A DNA stretch of 51,308 nt from Phytophthora quininea. Lineage: Eukaryota; Oomycota; Peronosporomycetes; Peronosporales; Peronosporaceae. The stretch lies in assembly GCA_011947345.1 (NCBI GenBank), contig JAAVTG010000297.1, positions 1-51,308 of the forward strand, written 5' to 3'. Numbering within the stretch: the stretch's first letter is position 1; every line of letters starts with the position of its first letter. The position numbers and the translations under genes are program-made. Shown piece by piece: positions 30,570 through 39,967 of the stretch. The notes under the pieces were generated by a model. That model did not search any database, was not told the origin of the DNA, and saw only the letters and a list, made by a program, of their open reading frames with translations.

Positions 30570-33021
30570 TTAGCCTTCGAGCATCTTGACCAGTTCCGAC
30601 GCAGACGGACGAAGCTGCGGGTCTCGCTGGAAACACGCATTCGCCACCCTTCGGATCCTCTTAGGGCACCCCACCGTGAAACTCGGAGTCAGAGAGCCGT
30701 CCACGACCTGCTTGAGTACGTGGAACGGCTTCATCTGCTGTCCGTTGGCTCCGAGCTCGTTGTGATACGGAGGCTCGCACGTGTCGAGCTCCGACAGCAG
30801 CACTCCGAATGAATAAATATCCGCCTTCTCTGTGTACGCGGTGCTCTCCAGCACCTCTGGCGCAGTCCAGTACGGCGTGCCCACTCCAGCCGACATCTCG
30901 CTCGGCGCTAGTAGTCGACTAGCGCCAAAGTCGATGAGTTTCGGCTGAAGTCTCTTGGTCAGCAGCACATTTCGAGCTTTGATGTCTCGGTGGATGACAT
31001 CGCGACTGTGCAAGTACTCGACCCCTTGGCGATGCCCAATGCCATGTAGATCTTGTCCCCTGGCCACGACATTAAGTCGCCCTTGCGCTTGAGGTAGTTC
31101 TGTAGATCACCTCGAGGCAAGTACTCCTCCACCATCGCCAACGTCTCGAGATTGGTCCACGCCACGCCGATGAAGCGCACAATGTTGGGATGGCTCAGAC
31201 TCGCCGTCAGCTGAATCTCGTCCGTAAACTTTTGCGTCTCAACGAAGCTCGGCTTCTTGGACTGCAGCAGTCGCTTGACCGCCACCTTCTTGCCAGCGTA
31301 GCGACAAGCCCACACCTCTCCAAACGCGCCTTGCGACAGCTGACGGACAAACTCGATGCGTTCCCAAGCAATGCGTTTGCCCATCAGATTCGAGTCGGTC
31401 ACGAGTGTAAACTGCACGTTGTCGACCGCAGAGTAGCGACAGAAAGTCTCTCGAATGTCTGTTATCGCCCCCAGGGCATCCGTCATCGACTCCCGCATCC
31501 CTGGCATCGATTCTCCCCGGTCAATCGAAGACCTGCGGTATTCCGACATCGACTCTCGAACCCCTGGCAACGGACCTCGAACTGCCGGCAGCGAGTCGCG
31601 ATTTCCTGATAGCGAGTCGCGAGCTCCTGACGGAATCATCCTCTGAGAAGAAGGAATCGTGTTGCTCCTGACAGTCTTAGCTGGGTGTCGAGTTGCTGGT
31701 AAGGTCTTGCTTCTTCCTGATCGTGTGGAGGTTCTTCGTGGAGGGTCAATGGCTATGGCTGGAGTTTCCAGAACTGTGGCGTGTATTGGCGACGGCATTT
31801 CATTCTCCAGTGGCGAGTTATCTTCCACCGGTGACAAACCTTCATCGTCGGGTCCTGGCAGTCGCAGAGTGCGATTGAACTCGCCGATCGTTTCTTGTTC
31901 AGTGCGACGCAGACTTGTCCGATTACGTGGACGCTGGCCGACGGGCTTTGCCTTCTGCTGTCCAGGCTCGGCGCTTTCAATGGGGTTTACTGACAATTGA
32001 CGCTGCCACGCATTCGTGAGGTGCTGTCGCTTCCGAAACACTACGATCATGATGGCCACGGCGACAGCCAACGACAAGACAATGATCGGCACCAGCAGCC
32101 ACAGATTGAACGATTTCCCACCTTCGCTGGCCTCGCTGCTTACGGTTGTCTCTGGCGGGGGTTGGTACTGTTTGATCCACGTCGTTATCCACGGACTCGC
32201 CACCGGTTCCCCCATAACTGCGACCACGTCAGCAGAAGTGTTGCTCATCGGGTAGCAGGGCACCACCAGCGACCCGTAGCCTCCGGGTTGCACGCTCCGT
32301 ACGCCGGCTCAGAATTGGAGCTCATCGTGTGCACTGCGTACACCACGTACGACTTGTTCGTGGACGCGTCCAGCCAGCCGTGAGTCATCGCTCGAATCGC
32401 CGGGACCATGTCGGGGTCGCCTCCGTCCGACCACATGGCTAGATGCGAGCTCCAGTCCGAGTCGAAGTCGTTCATTAAACACTTGGCCGCTGTCAGCATC
32501 TGCGTGCCTGTGCAGAATTGGTTGGCGTAGTATGTGCTGTTGTCAGGTTGGGAGCAGTTGAAGGCCGTGCAGCCAGCCGTGTCGTACTCCACTTTGGACA
32601 CGGCCAGATTCGCCATCGGTCTGCCTCCGAGCGTGTAAATCTGCACGGCATTATTCTCCGGTGTGATCGCAAAGCCGCTGTCCCAAAGTAGAGCTCGCTG
32701 CAACAAACCTGGCAAGTCGGTGTACGATACGTTCAATGGAGAAAGTCTGTCCGTGACGGAGCTCGGGATGGCGTTGGGGATGACTGGGTCGATACTGTCG
32801 CCTGCCGCGTGCCGCAAATACAATTGTCGGGCGATGTCGGATGTCGAGCCGTCAAATACGAACGAGCCGTTCGTCGGTAGCTCGGCGCCTTGCTGGGACG
32901 CCGTCGAGAAGCTCAACGACAATTCCCGTCGCAGCAATGCCGCTGATATTGCTGTGGATTCTATCACTGCCAACGACAAGATCGCGAAAGCTTCGAGTCG
33001 AGAGCGACGTCGCCGCGCCAT
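30570..33021 (-). CDS. Receptor-like TKL protein kinase, subfamily B, member 6
   Basis: An outlier 10 kb from the main cluster. ATG 33021 is followed by MARRRRSRLEAFAILSLAVI, a basic-then-hydrophobic signal, then the B ectodomain: SDIARQLYLRHAAGD, LPGLLQRALLWDSGFAI, CTAFNCSQPDNS, CTGTQMLTAAKCLMNDFDSD, MWSDGGDPDMVPAIRA, YVVYAVHT, GYGSLVVPCY and SPWITTWIKQ. The TM segment is NLWLLVPIIVLSLAVAVAIM. The juxtamembrane region is unusually long (about 220 residues) and holds degenerate R-D/E-S repeats at 31470-31640. The kinase has SQGAFGEVWACRY, VAVKRLLQ, HRDIKARN, KLIDFGASR and YWTAPEVLE, so it is predicted active. Single-base losses at GGG 32285-32287 and CCCC 31022-31025 split the frame. Confidence 0.85.
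31470..31640 (-). repeat. Degenerate R[DE]S repeats in the juxtamembrane region of member 6
   Basis: The encoded stretch repeats a unit like R-D/E-S-L/M-P/S-x-x-R roughly every 7 to 10 residues: GARDSLSGNRDSLPAVRG, then GVRESMSEYRRSS, then GMRESMTDALG. In DNA the units show as imperfect copies of GAGTCGCGA..CCTG on the minus strand. RxxS-type sites would suit basophilic kinases; that is inference. Confidence 0.55.
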
Positions 33022-34704
33022 GCTGCGCTTCGCTCGCTGGCTCAGTTCCGTGCAATTGGCAAGTGGATCTCGACCGTGTGCGACTTCGTCCCCTGGCTGC
33101 TTCTCGGCGACCGGCAGAGTATTCGGAACTGATCGAGCAACCTGCTGGTATTTGAAATGTAAGCCTTGCGAGGGATCGAGCGCGACGAGACCCAGCTCTC
33201 AATCTTCGACCAGCTCGAGACTCGCGCAAAACCGATACCCTCGCACGGCAGATGGTCTGAGCCGCGCAGTGAAAAGCTCGTCAAATATACTCGCCGCAGC
33301 AAAAGCCGGCGTTGGCGCTTGCCTCTCACAATCCATTGCAGGTGAGAGAGACAAAGCCTCCAACCCGACGAGAGACCGTGACTCGATTGACTGCAGAAAG
33401 AGACACGGGAGCCACATGCTCTGCTCGGTATGATGCACGGTCGCCATCGAGATTTGCGTGGCGAAACTTCACCACCGCTGGTTGACAGTTCACCCACAAC
33501 TTCACAAGCAACCAAAGTGGCACGTTGACCTCGCAGTTCACCCGACGGCAGCAAAAGGAGGTCTCCAGTGATGTCCAAACTTGCTTTTCTGGATCGACAC
33601 TTCTCGCTTCAAGACTGATCAGTATTGTTGGAATTGAGACGACTTGATCACGGACGAGCTTGAGATACGGCGGCGGCTTTATATCTTCGGATCGTGCTTC
33701 GCTTGGCTCCTCCATCCCCTTCGGCAGTCTCTGTGAGCACTGGAGCAATTGGATGCAGCTGCTCGAAAGTACAAGGCTCGCCTGGTCCAATTTCGACGCC
33801 TTTCCAAAAGTGGCGGGCTGTCGAAGTGGCGAGAGGTTCCATCGAGCTCCGGCTCGGGAAGCTCAAGCGGACAGCCGAGATTGCCAACACAGCTCAATTT
33901 CGTCGCAGGACTTGGAGTGGCTGCTTCAACGCCTTGACTCACTCATGAATTGACTGTGAAGTCATCGTTATCGTCCAAGCCATCATACAAGTCCAAGCCA
34001 AGTTTTATTCGCCACAGCACGTTTGACTTAGGCTTGCAAAACATCGGCGACAACGAGTTTGTTGTTTGTTGCATTACTGCGAGGGTGACAATTGATCGCC
34101 ACGTCAGACTCGGTCGAAGCAGCATTTGCAACGTCTTGGTGGCCGATTTGAGCTTTGTGTGGCTCCAGGCGGCGGCGCTGTCCCCAGCTGCATCTTGAGC
34201 AGACACTCGTGGACCAGCTGGGCTCGTGTTGACGCGCCGGGGAGATCAAATGCACGCTAAAGCGAGACCACGTCAGTGCTACGTTTTGCCACGCTGCCGC
34301 AGCGACTCGAAGCAAGCAATTCGATGCACGACGGCGGGGATCGCTAAGGATGGCGCGGCGACACATTCTCTGGCTGTGGTCGCCTGCCGAGTACCATCTG
34401 GATCGCTGAGCACGACCACATGAAAGATACCGGATCCAGTCAACGGGGCTCTAATGCCAGCCTGCGGTAGTCGACCTTGTCCACCCCGTTGCGGTCTCAA
34501 TCTCTTCGCCCTCGATGCCAGCGGTTTATGCCGACGCAAAGTTATCCTCAAGTTTGGCGGGTGGATGGTCAGGAAGTTGCCGTAAACGCAGCAAAGGAAG
34601 AGATACAGCAGCAACTACAGCGCTACAACAATGGCCCGAGAGCCATCTATCTATTACGAGACAAGTGCATACCTCTAACGGTGGCCAAGCTGTTTCCAAG
34701 CATC
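33022..34704. other. 1.7-kb region without a gene I can support
   Basis: Several open frames of 60 to 178 codons overlap on both strands, but none shows a domain, signal peptide or start context that I trust. The minus frame 33943-34206 (ending LYDGLDDNDDFTVNS) and the plus frame 34226-34423 (containing a THSLAVV stretch) were the best candidates. Given how often single bases seem lost in this window, a real gene may be hidden here in pieces. The right part next to 33021 should contain the promoter of the kinase at 30570-33021. Confidence 0.4.
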
Positions 34705-35620
34705 TCAGTCATAGTCGTCGTCGTCAAACTCGTCAAAGTCGTCGTCGTCGAACTCACCATCGTCGTCATCGTCGTCTCCTTCGTCGTCTTCGTCGTCGTC
34801 ACCTTCCTCCCAATACCCATCCGCTTTCAGCGCGTCGTTCACATACTCCATGAACTTGCCCAGTCGGTCCACATTGGCCGCCGTGTACTGCTGCTGCGAG
34901 AGCTCCACCAACGGGTCGTACGTCTACACAAACATCAACATCAGCCCTCGCTCTCACATCTCCACATGCCTGTTGCCTCGTCACCTCTGGAGAAAAGTCC
35001 ACGTCGTTCACTCGGCCGTGCTCGATCAGCGCCACCACATCTTCGTATCGCTGCTGCTGCATGACGGCAACCAGCACGGGGCCAAACGTCTGCTCGGTGG
35101 GCCGCACGTCATGCTGCGTCGTCACCGTCTTGAGAATCCCCACGGCCTCGTCCACTCGATGGGCATCTACCAGGCCCTGCAGCAGGCCTCCGATTGCAGG
35201 CAGATCCACCAGCAGGTCCTTCTCCTTGGCCGCCTGGAACAGCAGCAGCGCGTCCTCCAGTCGCCGCTGTCTCAGGCAAAAGTCGATCGTGTAGATGGTC
35301 GCCAGCTGCGTCTGATCATCGGCGGCGAACGTCGCTCGGCTCAGCAGGTCGCGCAGGATTTCGGCAGCTCTGGGAGCCTCGTGGGGAGCCCCGCGCTTGG
35401 CCACGAGGGCCACACGCTGCAGCAGTTGAGGGTCTTGGCTGGGACTCGACTGCTGCAGTTTGTCGAGACAGGCCAGCGCCTGGGAGGACTGTCGCTGGGC
35501 AATACTGGACTCCAGTTGGAGCTGTACGTCTGCGGCGACTGCTGCCAGCGGCTGTGGGGCGGCGGAGCTGGACAGACAGCGCTGCAGGCCCCGGCGCGGG
35601 ACGCCTCGGAGCAGCAGCAT
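34705..35620 (-). CDS. Mitochondrial PPR-like helical-repeat protein with acidic tail
   Basis: Exon 1 is 35620-34985, the intron 34984-34924 (61 nt, GT-AG) and exon 2 34923-34705. The N terminus MLLLRGVPRRGLQRCLSSSA is rich in Arg, Leu and Ser without acidic residues, a typical mitochondrial presequence. The body is helical with PPR-like pairs such as TIDFCLRQRRLEDALLLFQA, GLLQGLVDAHRVDEAVGI and VAVMQQQRYEDVVALIEH, spaced about 35 residues apart. The C terminus is a run of Asp and Glu with Phe and Tyr (EFDDDDFDEFDDDDYD). PPR proteins bind organellar RNA, but an acidic tail is unusual for that role. No frame break is seen. It starts 93 nt from the divergent phosphatase gene at 35714. Confidence 0.7.
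34708..34803 (-). repeat. GAC/GAT codon repeat encoding the acidic tail
   Basis: On the plus strand this is an imperfect GTC repeat. On the minus strand it encodes Asp-rich clusters interrupted by Glu, Phe and Tyr. It is part of the mitochondrial protein gene above and may vary in length between strains. Confidence 0.7.
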
Positions 35621-35713
35621 GCTCCACAGCGATGTTTGGAATGCTATAAAGAATGCGTATTAAACCTTAATAAAGTCGGGCCGCGCTTCAATTTGCTTGC
35701 GAATCACAATCCA

Positions 35714-37137
35714 ATGGCGCCGCGGCCGGAGGCCCCGTTGCGAGCGCTGCTTCGCCCGCGTCCTCATCGTCCAGCGCCAACCAAAGTCCCGACCATGCGG
35801 ATCTAGAGCTAGTGCATCTATTCGTGTTGTTCCGTCACGGAGATCGCTCCCCAATCACGCGCAAAGTCAGCTCCAAAATGCGCATGAGCCGTCAAGAGAC
35901 GGACTGGTGGGTGGCGCAGCTCGCGGATCTGAGCGTCGTGGGAGCGCTCAACAGCGGCACACGAGTCGTGAGCTACCACGACGGAAGCTGCAACGCCAAA
36001 CACAAGGATTCTTGCTTCGGACAGAGCTTCAATGTGCCGCAGCCGCCGCAGCAAGGAGGTCGCTGGCCGTGCGGCCAGTTGACAGCCAAAGGCATCGACA
36101 TGATGCGTGTCAAGGGGCAGCAGCTGCGGGACAAGTACTGGAGCTTCGTCAAGCAACTGCAGAGCGTGCAGCAAGTGCACATCCAGAGCACCAACATCCG
36201 CCGCACCATCAGATCGGCGCAGAGTTTACTCGCCGGCCTCTTCCCCGACCATTTCGAAGTGGTCGACGCCGGGAACCAGTTAAATCAGAGAGATACTACA
36301 GGAGGACAGTAAGCGTTTCTTAGACAGTTTAAACGGTAGGAAAAGCAGCGACGTGTTTGTGATCCACGCGGACGACGCTAACGCGTTGGCGCCGCAGCAT
36401 TCCTACGAGCTGTACCAAGACCTGGGCAAGATGCTGACGGACGAGTTGAGGCAGAACGCTCCACCGGGTTTTGACGAGGCTTCGCAGCGTATTGAAAGGA
36501 TCATTGGAGCCGACAGGAAGCGCGTGGCGTGGACAGGATGTGAGTTGCGTCTGTGGCGTGTTTTGTTGGTGACTGCTATTAATCTGAGTGGTGTGTCGAA
36601 TGTAGTGAGAGGTGTTGGTTTGTCATCAAGCACACGGCTTGCCATTCCCGGACGGGCTGGACGAGCAGCTATTCAACCAGATATGCGACTACGACGCCTG
36701 GTTGTGGCACAACCTGTACGGGAACGTTGAGTTCTGCCGTGCAAGTTTCAAGGCCGGCGTGCAACGCATCTACGCACACTTGAACGGCATCCTCGAGGTT
36801 CGTTGCGAGGCTGCATTTGACTAAACGAATTTGCTGACTTTGTTATCGTTGAGCAGGGCACCACCACTCACAAACTGTCACTCTTCTCCGCACACGACAA
36901 CTCGCTCGTGGCGTTCGTGAACGCGCTGCAGCTGCAAGTCCCGCGCGTGATCCGCCATACGGCGCCATGCTGATCTTCGAGGTCTATCGCCACTGCGTCA
37001 CGGGTGAGTTCTTCGTGAGAGCGCTCTTCGAAGGCGTAGAAGTCACTTTTGCGAGTCATGAGGTATCGGCCCTCTGTCCATTCACTGTATTCCAGCAAGC
37101 AGCACAAACATTCCTGCACCCGGACTCTGCTCTGTAA
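35714..37137 (+). CDS. Histidine acid phosphatase, second paralogue
   Basis: ATG 35714 (MAPRPEAP) reaches the core through one lost base in a C run near 35731. The core has HLFVLFRHGDRSP (catalytic RHG), QLTAKGIDMMRVKG and IQSTNIRRTIRSAQSLLAGL. A second break near 36288 leads through KRFLDSLNG and VFVIHADDANALAP. An intron begins near 36541 (GTGAGT) and ends near 36615 to 36633; the acceptor is ambiguous. The next exon has AHGLPFPDGLDEQLF and DYDAWLWHNLYG. A clean intron 36798-36856 (59 nt) precedes KLSLFSAHDNSLVAF, which carries the HD catalytic pair. One more break near 36948 precedes the C-terminal part ending at 37137. No signal peptide is evident. It is more divergent in layout (introns) than the paralogue at 21805-22931. 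Confidence 0.8.
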
Positions 37138-37503
37138 CCCGCATGCGACTACTACATGTACTGCCGAGATATGTAAACTATCCACCGGCGCACACCAGTC
37201 ACGGTATGTTTAGCTCGCATTTGTTCAAGTGTCTCCAGCGGTTCAAGGAGTTGAGTAAATCCACATTAACTCACGGCTTCAACTCAAGCTTGCCCAGGTG
37301 AATGCCCAGGCATGCTCAAACGGGGCATTTTGAAAGTCGATGGGATTTGATGTAAAATGGGCAGAGTTGGGAAAGTTCAAAGGGGCATTGCACAGGAAAT
37401 GTATTGAATTGCCAGAAAACCGTAAAGGGCACTAACTTACGCATGGAAATGTAAGTGAGGTTAGCCTACGCACGCTCTGTTGGATCAGAAACTCACTGTT
37501 GTG
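37138..37503. other. Intergenic, no gene
   Basis: This 366-nt AT-richer stretch lies between the end of the second phosphatase and the hAT-like remnant. I see no coding frame, RNA gene or clear terminal repeat. It may contain the outer end of the hAT-like element. Confidence 0.35.
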
Positions 37504-38640
37504 CTATAACCTTCTTGCTTGACTCCAATCTGTCCGCCAGCTCCATGACTTCGAAGTATTGACGCGCTTGCAGCTCTCCTGTGGACCAGCTACTCGGTTT
37601 AGCGTACTGAAATCCCCTTCCACAGTATGGTTTCCTGGAGCAATACTTGCGAGCCCAACAGCAAATTCGATGAGCGCTCCAAATTCACCACAAGGTTCGA
37701 CTTTAGCCCACGCGTCTTCAAGCGACAGATCACCTTGATCCTTCACCTTTCTGCAAACATCACGCTTTAGCTTGTATTCGTGGATCAGGTTCTTGCGCTG
37801 GCTCCAGATCTCCTCGGTTGCCAATTCACCTAGGTGTTCTTGCAATTTTGCTGAATAAGCGATCAGCAGACGACGGAACGCTCCATCCGTACACTTCACG
37901 ATGTCAATCGACCTCGTTGGAGGCGCATCGCGGGCTTTTGCTGCAATATCGAGCTTGATATCGGTAATTCCGTCGATCATCACGGTCTGAGCTGTAGTAA
38001 CAGCTTCCACCAAGTCTTGCTGACTCGTTGATTGCTGGGATTCAGTCGGTTCATTTACTTCATTGAGTTGTGGCATGTCTTCATCCTTGTGGGAACTCGG
38101 GGTATCTTCGTCTACCATGTCCGCCAGATGCGCTGAAACTTCCAAAGCCTCTTCGCCGTCTTGATGCTCGTGGATGTTTGATTGGTCCAGAGCCATGCCA
38201 GCGAAACCCACTTCAGCTCCTTGACGGCATGTATGAACATTGTGGTGTCCCGTGGCAATCTTGTCGAAAAGGTCTCTTGAGTGAAGGCAACATCACGGTA
38301 AATGCTCAGAGACCTTTGCTGAATCGACAGTTGGCGCACCTTCGTCATTTCGCTTTCAAATTTCAACGCCAGTGATAAGTGGAGTTCATTCAGAGCAGCG
38401 TATTGTTCGCGCATAGTAACCGTCTTATACTGCAGCTTGCGAAAGCAGGCGCGGATCTTCTCGGTCAACTTGCAGACCACAAATAGGCGCAACCACCATG
38501 CGTCACTCGATTTCGTGTTAGCCTTTTCGTCTTGGAGAATCCCAAGACGAACGTAGTTCTTCAACAGAAAGTGGCATGCATCGTGTATCAACTCCCAACG
38601 TGTCGGTATGTAGGTAATAGCAAATGTTGGTTGGAGAACT
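37504..38640 (-). pseudogene. hAT-like transposase remnant
   Basis: Two minus-strand frames overlap. The upstream one (38591-38112) begins ELIHDACHFLLKNYVRLGIL and continues RLFVVCKLTEKIRACFRKLQ. The downstream one (to 37504) has an acidic, Gln-rich linker and then GALIEFAVGLASIAPGNHTV followed by EGDFSTLNR. That last block resembles the C-terminal dimerisation part of hAT-type transposases (small residues, then S/T-x-E-x-FS). The catalytic core is missing or unrecognisable, so this is a remnant or a domesticated fragment. The frame breaks near 38190. It abuts HA copy 3 at its left end, suggesting nested or adjacent insertions. Confidence 0.45.
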
Positions 38641-39845
38641 CCTTCAACAGCCTAGAATCCGAGCGGCAAAATGGGCACTCCTGGAGAGTTTCAAAGGGTT
38701 TTTGGCTTTTTATGTGCATAATGCCCCGATAGAGCATGCCTGTGAATGCCCCAGTCCTTTTCTTCCCAGGGTTGTTTGACGGCACCAAAAACACGCGAGG
38801 CACACTTCGATGACCGTACAGCCGCTCGAACGTCGTCAGCATGGGCTCCACGCGCTGTCTCCACTTGGCGGAAGGGATTTTCACCCCGAATCCAATGCCC
38901 GCGAGTGTATCACTCGCCCGAGCGATTTGATCAAAGTAGTCACCTCTAGAGCGGATGTTACAGTGTGCAAATTCAAGGTTGGGACCCCATAATTCCACAG
39001 ACCACTTTTCATCTGACGGCACCGTAGACGCATACGGAACCCGAGTGTCTGTGTATCTCGTCAAACGTCTTCAATGCAGGCAGAATCCGCTCGCGCCAGT
39101 CCGTCACATAGATATTCCACACAAACCCCACCTCTTCCAATCGGGGTTTATCACGAGTGACTTGATCCGAGTAACTACTTCTTGCGCGAATATTGCTGAC
39201 GACAGAACCGAGTTTAGCATTCCACGGCCAGCGTTCATCGGAAACAACAGTAAAGGTCTGCGGTGCGCGACAGTGTCCGTGGATGTTGTGAAAAGCCTCG
39301 AACGCTGGCATGATGCCGTACTTCCACTCAGCGTCGGAGTGATCCCATACGAAACTCAGCTCTCGTAATTCCTCCGTACTACCTTTCACTTGGTCAGCGA
39401 AGTCGCCGCGACATCGCCTATTGGCGACCTGGCTTCTCAATTTCTTGCCCCAAAGTCTCTCTGCCACTCTTTGGCCTGTGGAACCACAAAGTTTTGGTCG
39501 ACATCGGCGTGTTCGAACAGCTCGTGCCTCCGCAGCATGGGCATGAAGTAGTAGTCCTATTTGTACTGCCTCGCGTCACGCGAACTGCATTTGCTCCAAG
39601 TCGTCCAGCATCTTCTCTGGGATCTCTTTCTTGTGCGCTTTCTTCCCCAACCTGTACTCCCACATCTCCTCAGGCCACTTGGTATCTCCAGTAGGCACCA
39701 CAAACTTGATTGGCACCATCAGATGCTGCTCATTCTTGAGATAAGTTTGAAAGGCGGGCGCCTCTCGCTCTTCCCACGACGATATAGACGAGTAGACGAG
39801 AAGAAGCTTCAGAGGCAGCCGCCGACAACGTAAGGCGACTAACAT
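38641..39845 (-). pseudogene. HA-type domain gene, copy 3 (longest copy)
   Basis: This copy shows at least four successive HA-like domains: MVPIKFVVPTGDTKWPEEMW with EKMLDDLEQMQFA, then FVWDHSDAEWKYGIMPAFEAF with HCRAPQTFTVVSDERWPWNA, then VGFVWNIYVTDWRERILPAL, then IGFGVKIPSAKWRQRVEPML with PRVFLVPSNN. Each domain ends in a VP..F and W..LG-type link and begins with a hydrophobic-W helix. The frame breaks near 39590, 39465 and 39060. The gene ends against the hAT-like remnant near 38640. It lies 123 nt from the stop of glucosidase I. Copy 2 on the other strand is nearly identical over long stretches. Confidence 0.7.
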
Positions 39846-39967
39846 CTCGCTGCAGGCGACACAGAACCGAGGAGGACGTCACTGGCTAAAGAATATCCGC
39901 CAATCCAGTGGCTGTACGCCGTTGATTGGTCGTGTAGTTGAAGTACATCAAGATTGTAAGCCTTCTG

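Noticed and set aside
33943..34423. FHA or RCC1-type gene suggested by short motifs (LGRSS, THSLAVV)
   Set aside because: The motifs are isolated, on different frames, and not supported by flanking fold residues.
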